A DNA stretch of 23,043 nucleotides, from positions 1 to 23,043 of the IMG/VR virus record IMGVR_UViG_3300049483_000131. One strand, given 5' to 3'. The notes beneath the pieces were generated by a model. It saw nothing but the letters and a program-made list of their open reading frames with translations, did no database searches and was not told where the DNA came from. Position numbers and translations under genes: made by a program. The DNA is from a virus. This document shows positions 12,878-22,078 of the stretch, one piece after another. Within the stretch, counting starts at the first letter, position 1; the number at the start of each line of letters is the position of its first letter.

Positions 12878-15411
12878 CCCGGTGGCTTCCATGCCTGTTC
12901 CTACTCGCCTGCGGGGATCCTGACGTGGCCCAGCAAGTCACCGTGACCGCGAAGGGCCTGTACACCTCCCCCAACCAGTTGGGAGAGGTGCCTGACGGCG
13001 CGCTTGCGCAGGCCGACAACGTGGTGATCTCGAAAGAAGGGGTCATCGAACCGAGGCACGGGGCATCGGGCATCGCCGCTCTGACTACTGGTCACGCTGC
13101 GAGGCTTGCTGCCTACGGCGGAAGCCTGGTCATGGATTCTGTTTCCTTGGGCGTGGTTATGACGCCCGCCAGGTATCGATCATCGGATGGAGTTACATGG
13201 ACGGCTTGGAACGACGCAAACGGCAACATTTCATTTCCCGGAGATCGGACCCGCCACGTTACGGGAGACAACGGAGAGGCGATCTTTAGCGGCTACGACT
13301 CGGTTTGGGCGGCTTCGGCGCTTGGATCCGCGCTTATCCCGGCCGGTGGTCCCGCTGGAACGTATCTGAAACTTGCCTTGGCGGCTGGCACCGGGACCGC
13401 TGTTGCCAACAACAAGGACGTTGCTTACCGGGCCGTGTGGAGTGCGGTTCGTAGCGACGGGACCACCCGGGAAGGCGCGCCATCGTCGCGGTTCACGGTC
13501 TCCAACGCCAGCGGAAGCGCAAAGGACATCACTGTCAGCATCGGGGCCCCGTCCAACTACGGAGCGTCGGGGTTAAAGGCATCCCTCTACCGGTCGGCTG
13601 AGGTTGCGGTAGGGGCAACCCCAAGCGAGGAGATGCAACTTGTTCAAGAGCGCACCGTCACGCTCCCATACGTGGCTTCCGGGGAAACCGTATCGAGAGT
13701 GACGAACGTAGTCACCATCACCACAGCAACGGCTCACGGGTTTGCGGTTGGCGACGTGATCTATGCGAGTGGACTGACCAGTGCTCCGGCCACCGGCTTT
13801 TTCACGCTGACGGGCGTCACGTCTACGACCATGTCGTTTGCCAGCGTTGGAGCCAACGAGTCCGGCACCAATGGAGCCCATCGCCTCATCGAGGCCGTTT
13901 GTACCGACAACGTGCCGGAAGCCCTGATGGGGGCGACGATCTACGTCGCTCCCTCGCAGGGCGGGATCCTAGCATCAAAGTACCAGCCGCCCACCGCGTA
14001 TCACATAGAGTTGTTTCGCGGGTCCACCTTCTACGGGAACGTAGTGGAGGCGGCGGAGCAGTCCTTGACGCTCCTAAGCGTTGGCGCCCCGTCCGGATTG
14101 CAATCCGGGGATACGGTAACGCTTGGGGTGATCTCCTTCACGGCTGGGGCGGCGGAAAATTACACAACCAAGACCTTTCTGCTCACCACTGGTGGGACTG
14201 CGGCGGCGAACGTGGAGGCTACCGTTGCCTCCCTAGTGCGCGTCATCAACGCGAACACGACCACGGCCGGCGTTACTCCCGTGGCTTTTCAGGAAAGCGA
14301 CGAGTCGCCGGGGCGAATGGTGGTCCGCGTTGCCGGGTCCAAGTCGCTTGCGCAGGGCGTGCAACTGGCGGTGTCGCGTGCGACGTGCTGGCTGGAGACG
14401 CCAGGAAATGTGTACGCGCAGGCCCGGCCGTCTAGGCTCTACTGGTCGAGTCCAGGCGAGGCGGGGGCCGTTCCGCTCACGAACTACGCAGATGTCGGCG
14501 GCTTTGGCGCAGAACTTCGGCGCCTCGTCGCCACCCGGGACGCGCTCTTCGTCTTCAAGGACGACGGCATCTGGCGCGTCACGGGCACCGGCGGCGTCTG
14601 GGACGTGCAGCCCGTTGACCCGACGATGTCGTGCCCGGCACCGGAGTCGCTGGTAGCGTTTGAAAACGCGGTGTTCGGGCTCCTTGACTCGGGCGTAGCG
14701 AAGGTTACGGAGTCCGGGGTCGAGATCATCAGCACCCCGATCTACTCCAGCCTGGAGCCGCTGATCGCCCCAGCGGTCAAGGCGACGACGGAGGCCGTAG
14801 CCTTCGGGATCGCGTACCACTCGGCGCACAAGTACATCCTGTGGCTTCCCGCGGCTGCGGGTGACACGGTGGCGAAGCAAGCGTTCGTGTTCGACTCCTG
14901 GACCAACTCCTGGGAGCGGTGGCTTCCTCCGACCGGCGTGACGGGCTTCTATCACGGGGTCGTGAACCCGGCCGATGACCGGCTCTACATGGTCGACGGC
15001 ACGAACGTCTGGCAGGAGCGCAAGACCTCCTCCTCAGCGGACTTCACGGACGGCACCGCGACGGCGATCCCAACCGTCGTCAAGTGGAGTCCGAAGGTGG
15101 GGGGCAACCCCGGCGGGCGGCATCATTTCCGGGAAGTCGCGCTGCACTTCCGGTCCGTGCAGTTCACCACCGCATCGATCTCCTTCGCCACGGACGTTTC
15201 CCCGGCGGAGGAGACGATCACGCTCACCGGGACCGACTACGGGGTCGATTCCGCGCGAGGCCCCACGGTCATCCGGGCGCTGGTGCCGCTCGAGAAGGCG
15301 CGCGGGTCGCAACTCCTCGTGAAGTTCTCGCACGCGAACGCGGGGATGACCTACGAGCTGGAAGGCTTGAGCGTCGTGTTCAACCCCGGGTCTACGAGGG
15401 TGGGGCGCTGA
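12874..15411 (+). CDS. Large tail (nozzle/propeller-like) protein, 845 aa
   Basis: This is a probable tail tube/nozzle component attached to the adaptor. From GTG 12925 the sequence starts MAQQVTVTAKGLYTSPNQLG, then GALAQADNVVI. That opening is common in podovirus tail proteins whose bodies form beta-propeller-like blades. Later sections include RRLVATRDALFVFKDDGIWR and FVFDSWTNSWERWLPP, both propeller-like. Two inserts are visible. Residues about 274-332 carry the HGFAVGDVI pattern of E1-FCCH-like domains in phage proteins. Residues about 395-492 carry an INANTT block like that in the gene at 10903. The upstream GTG 12874 gives the GTGA overlap typical here. It also adds a lipoprotein-like leader (CLFLLAC-GDPD), so the true start is unsettled between 12874 and 12925. 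Confidence 0.8.
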   Translation: MTRWLPCLFLLACGDPDVAQQVTVTAKGLYTSPNQLGEVPDGALAQADNVVISKEGVIEPRHGASGIAALTTGHAARLAAYGGSLVMDSVSLGVVMTPARYRSSDGVTWTAWNDANGNISFPGDRTRHVTGDNGEAIFSGYDSVWAASALGSALIPAGGPAGTYLKLALAAGTGTAVANNKDVAYRAVWSAVRSDGTTREGAPSSRFTVSNASGSAKDITVSIGAPSNYGASGLKASLYRSAEVAVGATPSEEMQLVQERTVTLPYVASGETVSRVTNVVTITTATAHGFAVGDVIYASGLTSAPATGFFTLTGVTSTTMSFASVGANESGTNGAHRLIEAVCTDNVPEALMGATIYVAPSQGGILASKYQPPTAYHIELFRGSTFYGNVVEAAEQSLTLLSVGAPSGLQSGDTVTLGVISFTAGAAENYTTKTFLLTTGGTAAANVEATVASLVRVINANTTTAGVTPVAFQESDESPGRMVVRVAGSKSLAQGVQLAVSRATCWLETPGNVYAQARPSRLYWSSPGEAGAVPLTNYADVGGFGAELRRLVATRDALFVFKDDGIWRVTGTGGVWDVQPVDPTMSCPAPESLVAFENAVFGLLDSGVAKVTESGVEIISTPIYSSLEPLIAPAVKATTEAVAFGIAYHSAHKYILWLPAAAGDTVAKQAFVFDSWTNSWERWLPPTGVTGFYHGVVNPADDRLYMVDGTNVWQERKTSSSADFTDGTATAIPTVVKWSPKVGGNPGGRHHFREVALHFRSVQFTTASISFATDVSPAEETITLTGTDYGVDSARGPTVIRALVPLEKARGSQLLVKFSHANAGMTYELEGLSVVFNPGSTRVGR

Positions 15412-15827
15412 TGGCCAAGGCGCCCACCATCGCCCTCAAGAGCGAGGACTTCGCGGACCTCCTGGCGGACTACCAGGAGGCGGATGCGCTCCTCCGTGCA
15501 ATCAACCGCTTCGGGACGGGCGTGAGCGCGGCCCTCAACCGTGGCCTGACGCTGGCGGAGAACCAGTGTGCCCAGGTCGTGGATGTGGACGTTGACGGCT
15601 CGGCCCCGACGCTCTCCGTCCAGTTGAAGCTTCCGACGGGGCGCAAGGCGCAGGGCGTGACCGTCATCTACGGGCGGGACATCACCAACCGCAACGCGCC
15701 CACGGGCATCGGCGGGGCTCCTTGGGTGGACTGGCGCGAGGACAAGGGCCAAGTCGTCATCGAGGGCATCACCGGCCTGACCGCCGCGCACAAGTACACG
15801 CTTCGGCTGCTCATCTGGGGGAACTAG
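15411..15827 (+). CDS. Putative tail accessory/fibre-tip protein (138 aa)
   Basis: The N-terminus is helical and charged (MAKAPTIALKSEDFADLLAD, followed by YQEADALLRAINRF). The C-terminal two thirds are beta-rich (AQVVDVDVDGSAPTLSVQLK, GVTVIYGRDITNR, KYTLRLLIWGN) and resemble a fibronectin-like sandwich. ATG 15411 shares its A with the upstream TGA (TGATG), so translation is probably coupled to the large tail protein. It may cap, decorate or chaperone that protein. No known family or catalytic motif is seen. Confidence 0.65.
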   Translation: MAKAPTIALKSEDFADLLADYQEADALLRAINRFGTGVSAALNRGLTLAENQCAQVVDVDVDGSAPTLSVQLKLPTGRKAQGVTVIYGRDITNRNAPTGIGGAPWVDWREDKGQVVIEGITGLTAAHKYTLRLLIWGN

Positions 15828-15828
15828 C

Positions 15829-16569
15829 ATGGCGTACCTGTCTCGCTTCTTCGCGCAGGGCCGGAAGCCGGATGCGCTGGCGTCTGGCGGACCCTCGGCC
15901 CTGACCGCCGATGCCCCCGTGGGCGCTGCTCCGGGCCCGACGGCTGCGCCTACCGCCCCGGCCGGTGGCGTCAACGACATCCGCGCGTTCTTCGCTGCCA
16001 ACCAGGGCGCCGGAGATCAGATGCTCTCCGGGATCGCGGACAGCATCAGCCAGCGCCTCGGGGACGCGGGCAACCAGGCGCGCGGAGCGGTCCGGCAGGA
16101 GACCACGACCACGCCGGGCGGGTTCACTAACGGCCTGCCGCAGGGCCAGGGGTTCGGCGGTCTCGGCTACGCGCCTCCCTCTTCCTCGACCCACAACGTC
16201 ATCGATCAGGGCCGTATGGACGCAGCGCAGGGGGCCTATGACTCCGCCGCGGGCGACGCGCGGGCGCTCATTGGCGGCGACACCTCTGGCCTGTCCGCCC
16301 TCCTGCCGCAGGGTGGTAGTCGAATGGGCCGCAACCTCGACGCGTGGTTGATGCAGGGCGCGATGGGACGGGGCGACACGGCCAGTCGTCTACAGGGCAG
16401 CATGGACAACGCCCAGAACGCGATCCGCGACACGCTCGATCCGCCCACTACCCGGGCCTTCGTTGACGTCCCCGCGGGCACCACGGACCCGGCCGAGGAG
16501 GCTCGGCGCAGGCAGGGCAACCCTCGGGGCGGTGGTGGGGCCCCGTACACCGGAAGGGGAGGGCGCTAG
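15829..16569 (+). CDS. Putative internal virion (ejection) protein 1, 246 aa
   Basis: This is a low-complexity, Ala/Gly/Pro/Gln-rich protein starting MAYLSRFFAQGRKPDAL. A disordered N-terminus comes first (20-55), then short amphipathic helices (NDIRAFFAANQGAGDQMLSG, and the region around residues 120-195) and a Gly/Arg-rich tail. Proteins of this type cluster in threes between tail and spike genes of podoviruses, where they are packed in the head and injected ahead of DNA. The start is ATG 15829, one base after the preceding TAG. No lysozyme or transglycosylase motif is visible. Function is inferred from context and composition. Confidence 0.6.
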   Translation: MAYLSRFFAQGRKPDALASGGPSALTADAPVGAAPGPTAAPTAPAGGVNDIRAFFAANQGAGDQMLSGIADSISQRLGDAGNQARGAVRQETTTTPGGFTNGLPQGQGFGGLGYAPPSSSTHNVIDQGRMDAAQGAYDSAAGDARALIGGDTSGLSALLPQGGSRMGRNLDAWLMQGAMGRGDTASRLQGSMDNAQNAIRDTLDPPTTRAFVDVPAGTTDPAEEARRRQGNPRGGGGAPYTGRGGR

Positions 16570-17280
16570 ATGGACCCCCTGAGCATGGCGGCGCTGGGTA
16601 GCGTCGGCGGAAGCATCCTCGGCAACCTGTTCGGTGGCGGGGATGGCGAGGAGGAGGCCCTCCGGCGGGCCCTGGAGGCCATCCAGGGTGCCAACTGGGA
16701 GGCGGGTCCCTCCGCCTACGGGACCGATCAGGACTACGGCGCTGCGCTCGCAGCGATGCGCAACGAGGCGCAGAGCGGCGGCATGTCCACCGCGGACCGC
16801 ATGACCCAGGAGGCTGCGGCGAACGCTGCGGCTCGGCAGGCGCGGGGTCAGCAGGGCGCCCTGATGCAGAACTTCGCGGCGCGCGGGCAGGGCGGGGGCG
16901 GCGCGGAGCTCGCGGCCCGGATGCAGGCCAACCAGAACCTTACCGAGGCTCAGCACGGGTACGCGGCTCAGCAGGCGGGCGAGGCGCAGCGGCGTGCCCT
17001 CCAGGCTCTCCAGGGCTGGGGCGGGATGGCCGGGCAGCGTGCCGGCGCGGCCGACGCGATCTCCAGGTTCAACGCGTCGCAGCGGGGCGCGAAGGCTCAG
17101 GCCACCGCGGGCGTCTACGGTCAGCAGGCAGGCGCGGCTGCGGCTCAGGATCAGCGAACCCGGGACATGTTCGGCGGGGGTGGTGCAGCCGCGGGGTACC
17201 TTGCTGGTGACTACTTCTTCCCGAACAAGAAGAAGGAAGACGATAGGGCAGCGATTCCAGAGTGGCCCAGGGAGCAATAG
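16570..17280 (+). CDS. Putative internal virion (ejection) protein 2, 236 aa
   Basis: The N-terminus MDPLSMAALGSVGGSILGNL is a glycine-spaced hydrophobic stretch able to insert into membranes. A long Ala/Gln/Arg-rich helical region follows (about 30-205), with repeated QA/AQ motifs typical of coiled ejection proteins. A short hydrophobic patch near the C-terminus (GGGAAAGYLAGDYFF) precedes a Lys-rich end (PNKKKEDD). Overall it resembles gp14-like podovirus internal proteins in size and style, although sequence similarity was not tested. It directly abuts the upstream gene (TAG then ATG). Confidence 0.62.
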   Translation: MDPLSMAALGSVGGSILGNLFGGGDGEEEALRRALEAIQGANWEAGPSAYGTDQDYGAALAAMRNEAQSGGMSTADRMTQEAAANAAARQARGQQGALMQNFAARGQGGGGAELAARMQANQNLTEAQHGYAAQQAGEAQRRALQALQGWGGMAGQRAGAADAISRFNASQRGAKAQATAGVYGQQAGAAAAQDQRTRDMFGGGGAAAGYLAGDYFFPNKKKEDDRAAIPEWPREQ

Positions 17281-17282
17281 AG

Positions 17283-18413
17283 ATGCCGCTTCCTCCCGAA
17301 GTCGAGGAGTACCTGCGAAAGAACTACGGGGACATCCCCGCTAGCGTTCTGTCCGGTCCCAAGGTCGGCCCTCCTCCGCCGGAGTTCGTCGCTGCGCAGG
17401 ATGCGGACGCGGCAGCTCGTGAGGACGCCCAGCGCCAGGCCGTGCTGGGCTCTGCTGCCAACGCGTTCGCGGGTCGTGGATTCCGGATGCCGGAGCGGGT
17501 CGCGCCGATCAACGAGAACGTGCGGCGCTACCTCGAGCAGCAGCAGGCGGCGAGGGCCGCGACCATCGACCCGATGGAGGCCATCAAGCGTGCGATGGAC
17601 ATCCGCAAGGGGAACCTGGACGCCAGCAAGACCGGGGCGGAGATCGGGAAGCTAGGTGCGGAGACGGGGAAGATCGGGGTGGAGATCCCACAGGTCATCG
17701 CCAGCACCGCCAAGACGGCAGCCGAGACGCCCGGCGCCGCGGCGGACTCCGCCATCAAGAAGGGGCTTGCCGGTCCCGTGACTCCGGCCGCGCAGGCGGT
17801 CGCCAAGGAGTACGGGTTCCAGTTCCCTCCGCAGACGACGGAAGAGGGAGCGCGGACCCTGCTCAAGCAACTCGACGACGCGAAGAAACTGGAGGCGCAG
17901 AAGGGCGAGAAGGCCAAGAACGTCACCACCGATCTGCGCAAGGAGTTCCAGGGAAACCAAGTCTACAAGGACGCTCAGCAGATCGCCTCCTCCCACGAGA
18001 AGGTGCGAACCGCGAGCCCTACGCCGGCCGGCGACATCGCGCTTGTCTACGGGTTCATGAAGATCCTCGACCCGGGGTCTGCGGTGCGAGAGGGGGAGTA
18101 CGCCACTGCGGCAAACGCGGGCGGCGCCTTCGCCAAGCTGGGCAACGTCTACAACTCGCTTCTCAAGGGCGACAAGCTCCCGCAGTCGGTGCGCGACGCC
18201 TTGAAGGCGGAAGCCACCACGACCTATCAGGCGCAGATGAAGCGGTACGAGTCGCTTGCGGAGCCGTACCGGGGCCTTGCCCGGAAGTCGGGAGCGAACC
18301 CGGAAGACGTGGTGTTGCCGTTCGTTCAGCCGGACGAGGCGCCCGCCGCGCCTTCCGCTCCGGCCGCCGACCCTGCCACTTCCAACCTTCGCAAGAAGTA
18401 CGGGCTTGAGTGA
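17283..18413 (+). CDS. Putative internal virion (ejection) protein 3, 376 aa
   Basis: ATG 17283 (MPLPPEVEEYLRKNYGDIPA) is preferred because GGGAG lies eight bases upstream at 17270-17274. GTG 17262 would add seven residues. The middle is helical and Ala/Lys-rich, with a short KTGAEIGKLGAETGKIG imperfect repeat. The region from about 225 to 330 (YGFMKILDPGSAVREGEYAT, then LGNVYNSLLKGDKLP) and the close YRGLARKSGANPEDVVLP match a pattern I recall in phage structural/DNA-transfer proteins. No catalytic centre is seen. The position between other ejection candidates supports a packed, injected protein. Confidence 0.65.
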   Translation: MPLPPEVEEYLRKNYGDIPASVLSGPKVGPPPPEFVAAQDADAAAREDAQRQAVLGSAANAFAGRGFRMPERVAPINENVRRYLEQQQAARAATIDPMEAIKRAMDIRKGNLDASKTGAEIGKLGAETGKIGVEIPQVIASTAKTAAETPGAAADSAIKKGLAGPVTPAAQAVAKEYGFQFPPQTTEEGARTLLKQLDDAKKLEAQKGEKAKNVTTDLRKEFQGNQVYKDAQQIASSHEKVRTASPTPAGDIALVYGFMKILDPGSAVREGEYATAANAGGAFAKLGNVYNSLLKGDKLPQSVRDALKAEATTTYQAQMKRYESLAEPYRGLARKSGANPEDVVLPFVQPDEAPAAPSAPAADPATSNLRKKYGLE

Positions 18414-19870
18414 TGGCCACCCCGTCCGCCGCGGAGATGATGGAAGACCTCCGGGCCGCAGACGCGGCCGGAGACACCGCGCTTGCCCAGCACATCGCCG
18501 GGCTCATCAAGGCGTCCGGTGGAGCGCCGAAGGCGGAGCCCGCCCGCGTCGGGATGGGAGACGTTCAGGCTGCGCCCTCCTCATTCCCCGACACCAGCAA
18601 CATCCCGGTCGGTGCCCTGACCGGTGACCCGGCGACGGACGCCCGGCTTGCGGCCGCATCCGCAGCCTCTGGGGGCAGGCACTCGGGTACCACGCGGGAC
18701 GCACTGGGCGCCGGGGCGGTAGGGCTCGGCATGGCCGGCGCCGCGCTGCCCGGAGCCCTCCCTGCGGCGATCTCTGGGGCGCTGATGTCCGGTGGCCTCA
18801 AGGCGGCGACCCCTGACGCATCCGCCGGAGAGATCGCCAGCGCGGCAGGCATCGGAGGGACCGTCTCCGGCGGGCTCGCGAAACTGGCCCCCTACCTGCT
18901 GGGCAAGATCGGGTCCTACGCCCGCGGGAAGGTGGACGCCGCGGAGGCGAAGACACTGGCGCAGGCCGCGGGCGAGAAGGCGGCGGAACTGAAGTCCGCC
19001 ACCAGCAGCCTCGGCGGAGCCTCCCAGGACCTCAACCGAAAGGTCGAGTGGGTGATCCGGCTCCTCGATGAGGAGGCGAGCGGCGCCCTGTCACCCGCCA
19101 ACCGGAAGCTACTGGAGCAGTTCCGCCAGACCCCGGAATACGCGGACGTGGTCAACAAGGCGGCGGAGCGCGTCCTCGGCACCGCCCCTGGAGCCGCGGG
19201 CAAGGTTACAGCCAAGGAGGCGCAGGTGGCCGGGCTGCAACAGTCGCTCCCCCAGGACATCGCGGAGCGGTCCGATCAGCTTCTCTCCCCGGCCACGGCC
19301 AAGGAGCAACTGTACTCCCGTCTGAAGCGGTACTGGATCCCGGCTGCCGGTGGCGTCATCGGCGGAGCCATCGGGGGGCCCGCCGGCGCTGGCGTCGGGA
19401 TGCTCGCGGGTCGCGGCGCTAGCCCGTCCATCCAGGCGCTCGGACGGATGGTGCAGCACCCCTCGTGGCAGAAGGCGATGTACGAGCCGCTTACGGGCCT
19501 GGGGTCTGGCGCGGTGGCGAAGAGCGGTCTTCCCCCGGCTGGCATCGGGGCGCTGGTTGGCCAGGAGGCTCCGGCGCTTCGCTTCGCGCCCTCTGCGGCC
19601 GATAGCACTCCAGCGTCAGTAGCCCAAGGACCAGCAGGAGACGCACCCACGTCGGCACCCGCGCAGGGTACTCCGCAGCCCCCCGCCACGTCTACCGCCT
19701 CCATCCTACAGCGCCTCGACGCCACGCCCCAGACCAAGACCTATGCGGACTGGCTCCGCAAGGTCGAGGCCCAGGCTGGCCCCGGTGGCGTCGCCGCCGA
19801 ACACGCGAAGCTCTACGAGCGAGACCCCGCCTACCGCCAGGCCGTCAGCGGCCGGGAGCCGACTCCGTGA
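18413..19870 (+). CDS. Large membrane-active ejection protein candidate, 485 aa
   Basis: This Ala/Gly-rich protein has an N-terminal helical head (ATPSAAEMMEDLRAADAAGD). Residues about 98-128 and 140-165 form a glycine-zipper-like hydrophobic stretch (GAGAVGLGMAGAALPGALPA). A coiled, charged middle follows (170-300), then a second glycine-rich segment at about 307-335 (IPAAGGVIGGAIGGPAGAG). The C-terminus is Pro/Ala-rich and ends in a helix (DWLRKVEAQAGP). Glycine-zipper segments are typical of proteins that line or perforate membranes. This fits formation of a channel for DNA across the host envelope. ATG 18413 overlaps the previous TGA (TGATG). No lysozyme motif was found. Confidence 0.62.
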   Translation: MATPSAAEMMEDLRAADAAGDTALAQHIAGLIKASGGAPKAEPARVGMGDVQAAPSSFPDTSNIPVGALTGDPATDARLAAASAASGGRHSGTTRDALGAGAVGLGMAGAALPGALPAAISGALMSGGLKAATPDASAGEIASAAGIGGTVSGGLAKLAPYLLGKIGSYARGKVDAAEAKTLAQAAGEKAAELKSATSSLGGASQDLNRKVEWVIRLLDEEASGALSPANRKLLEQFRQTPEYADVVNKAAERVLGTAPGAAGKVTAKEAQVAGLQQSLPQDIAERSDQLLSPATAKEQLYSRLKRYWIPAAGGVIGGAIGGPAGAGVGMLAGRGASPSIQALGRMVQHPSWQKAMYEPLTGLGSGAVAKSGLPPAGIGALVGQEAPALRFAPSAADSTPASVAQGPAGDAPTSAPAQGTPQPPATSTASILQRLDATPQTKTYADWLRKVEAQAGPGGVAAEHAKLYERDPAYRQAVSGREPTP

Positions 19871-21573
19871 CGCACGTGAACTCCAACGCCGTCTACGGCG
19901 GCACCTCTCCCGTGGGGTCTCCCTACGGGCGTCAGTCGGACGTCGACCGGATCGACGTGCACACGAGCGGATACATCAACGTCAAAAGCTACGGCGCCGC
20001 AGGGGACGGGGTGACCGACGACACGGCAGCGATCCAGGCGGCGGCTGCTGCGCTCACCTCCGGCCAGACGCTCACACTGCCTATGGGGACCTACGCAGTC
20101 ACCTCCAACATTCCGATCAACGTGGCGGGCGTGCGCCTCCTGGGGCACGGCGCGAAGATCGTGCAGAGCGGCGCAGCACAGCAGGGCATCGCCATCAATG
20201 CGGCTAGAGTCACCATCGAGGGGCTGTGGCTCTACAACTCCCGGGGGGGCTCCGATTGGTCTGGCGCAGGCATCACCAACGCGACCGGCATTCGCCTCAA
20301 CACCGGGGCGGACTACGCCCGGATCGTGGGGAACCGCATCGAGGGCTGGGGCTGCGACGGCATCCGCTGGAACGGCGATGCGCGGGGTGTGCTCATCGAG
20401 GGCAACACCATCATCGGAATCGGCTCGGCCGGCGGCCTGACCGCAGGGTCCAACTACAACTTCGGGATCGATGCCCAGTCGGCGGGCACCAACTCCTCCG
20501 GCGCTCGCATTATCGGGAACATCATCCGGGACGCGGCGCAGGGAATCTTCATCGGCAACGATTGGGCCGACCTTGGCATCCACGGAAACGTCATCGAGGG
20601 CATCGTCGGTCAGCACGGGATGTACGTTGACAACACGGTTAACCTCTCCATCACCGGCAACGTGATCTCCGACGTGGGGCAGAACGGGATCAAGGTCCAG
20701 ATCGCCAGCAACGCCACGAAGGACAGCAACAACGTCGTCATCAGCGGCAACACGGTGAAGGGCAGCGGCCAGGTTGGGATCATCGTCATCCCGGCGCAGG
20801 CTGGCTTGTCCTACTTCTTCCACAACGTGGTCATCGCCAACAACGCCATTTTTACGAGCGGCAGCGAGGGCATCCGCATCGACCAGGCGGATGGTTGGCT
20901 GGTGAGCGGGAACACCGTGAACGGGGTCGCCACATTCGGGATCCGCAGTGACGTGCGCAACCGGAACGGGCGCATCGCCGGAAACACCATCTACAACACC
21001 ACCCAGACCGCGCTCCACGTCGCGCTGGCCTCAACGTCCTACGTCGCGATCATCGAAGACAACCTCATCGTAGAGCCCTCGACTGCTGGTGGCGGGTCGG
21101 CCGACCTCAACTCGGTCATGTACCTCACCACTGGTGAACACATCGTCAGGCGCAACGTGGTGAAGTCCTCGGCCACGCCCTACACGAACAACATCACCTC
21201 TCACGCTGCGTCGGTGGTTTCTCTCTACGAGAACCGCCTCCCCACCGGGAAGTCGAACTCTCTCTCTGGGACCGTCAACGCAGCTTTTACCGGATCGGTG
21301 AGTGCCGATAGGGGCGATAACAGTGTCACCATTCAGGCGGGAGTGGATGCGGAGATGCAACGCTTCGCTACCGCCCTGACCGCGAATCGAACGGTGACGC
21401 TCTCCACCACCAGCGCAACGAAGGGCGATACGTTCCGGGTGGTCCGTACCGGGCTGGGCGCTTTCACGCTCGATGTGGGTGGGCTCAAGACGATCCCCAG
21501 CGCCACGGCGGCCTTCGTGGACGTGGCCTACAACGGCAGCGCCTGGGTGCTAACCGGGTACGGGGCGCTGTGA
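19867..21573 (+). CDS. Tailspike with right-handed beta-helix
   Basis: This is a receptor-binding, probably polysaccharide-directed spike of 568 aa. Residues 1-35 form a short particle-binding arm. Residues 36-60 (INVKSYGAAGDGVTDDTAAI) carry the hallmark of the pectate-lyase-like (Pectate_lyase_3) family. About ten beta-helix coils follow with recurring x-I-x-GN-x-I motifs (ARIVGNRIEG, VLIEGNTIIG, LGIHGNVIEG, LSITGNVISD, VVISGNTVKG, WLVSGNTVNG, GRIAGNTIYN). The C-terminal 90-100 residues are a beta domain (TVTLSTTSATKGDTFRVVRT), probably for trimerisation. Whether it cleaves sugar cannot be judged from sequence alone. GTG 19867 overlaps the preceding stop as GTGA. Confidence 0.85.
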   Translation: MTHVNSNAVYGGTSPVGSPYGRQSDVDRIDVHTSGYINVKSYGAAGDGVTDDTAAIQAAAAALTSGQTLTLPMGTYAVTSNIPINVAGVRLLGHGAKIVQSGAAQQGIAINAARVTIEGLWLYNSRGGSDWSGAGITNATGIRLNTGADYARIVGNRIEGWGCDGIRWNGDARGVLIEGNTIIGIGSAGGLTAGSNYNFGIDAQSAGTNSSGARIIGNIIRDAAQGIFIGNDWADLGIHGNVIEGIVGQHGMYVDNTVNLSITGNVISDVGQNGIKVQIASNATKDSNNVVISGNTVKGSGQVGIIVIPAQAGLSYFFHNVVIANNAIFTSGSEGIRIDQADGWLVSGNTVNGVATFGIRSDVRNRNGRIAGNTIYNTTQTALHVALASTSYVAIIEDNLIVEPSTAGGGSADLNSVMYLTTGEHIVRRNVVKSSATPYTNNITSHAASVVSLYENRLPTGKSNSLSGTVNAAFTGSVSADRGDNSVTIQAGVDAEMQRFATALTANRTVTLSTTSATKGDTFRVVRTGLGAFTLDVGGLKTIPSATAAFVDVAYNGSAWVLTGYGAL

Positions 21574-21770
21574 CCCTTCCGCCCGAAGTGTTCCGCTGGC
21601 CTCTTCCCGCGGCCGAGGCCTACGCGGAGCGGCTGGCCATCATGGTGGTGGACGGGGGCATCCCCGAGGACGAGGCCCGCCGGCTGGCCGAGGCTCGGGT
21701 CCGGGTCGAGTGGGGAAGGGAGGAGGTGGCAACCATGGCGAAGAAGGCGGAAGGGGTGCTGACGTCGTGA
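21570..21770 (+). CDS. Small helical hypothetical protein (66 aa)
   Basis: The protein reads MTLPPEVFRWPLPAAEAYAE, then a helix with an alternating Glu/Arg pattern (EDEARRLAEARVRVEWGREE) and a Lys-containing end. No membrane segment or known motif is visible. GTGA overlaps occur at both ends (21570-21573 and 21767-21770), which support it strongly as a real gene in the spike-lysis operon. It may be a spike chaperone or lysis accessory, with no direct evidence. Confidence 0.6.
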   Translation: MTLPPEVFRWPLPAAEAYAERLAIMVVDGGIPEDEARRLAEARVRVEWGREEVATMAKKAEGVLTS

Positions 21771-22078
21771 ACGACCTCGAGAACCTCAAGCTGGCTCTCA
21801 GCGCAGTCACCGCCGGGATGATGGTGGTGCTCGGGGTGCTGGGGTGGTCGCTGCGGCGCAACCTCCGGGCCCAGGACGAGAAGCTCATGGAGATCGCCAC
21901 TGACACCCGGCAACTGGCCGGCACGGTGGGGAAGCACTCGGAGCAGCTCGCGAGCGGGGTGGTGCGCTTCCAGGAGATAGAGCGGCGCGTCGGCGGCCTG
22001 GAGACGAGGGAGCGCGACCGGCTGGAGGCGGCGGCGAACCACAGCCACCGTCGCCACGGGGACTCGGTGACGGGATGA
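21767..22078 (+). CDS. Single-TM coiled-coil protein, lysis-region (103 aa)
   Basis: GTG 21767 is chosen because it makes a GTGA overlap and gives a clean N-terminus, MNDLENLKLALSAVTAG. Residues about 13-28 (VTAGMMVVLGVLGWSL) are one membrane helix. It is followed by RRNLRAQ, which should stay cytoplasmic, or periplasmic if the N-terminus is in. A long helical region (DEKLMEIATDTRQLAGTVGK, then FQEIERRVGGLE) has heptad spacing. Such proteins near endolysins may be holins or inner-membrane spanins. A spanin partner with a lipobox is not seen beside it. Confidence 0.65.
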   Translation: MNDLENLKLALSAVTAGMMVVLGVLGWSLRRNLRAQDEKLMEIATDTRQLAGTVGKHSEQLASGVVRFQEIERRVGGLETRERDRLEAAANHSHRRHGDSVTG

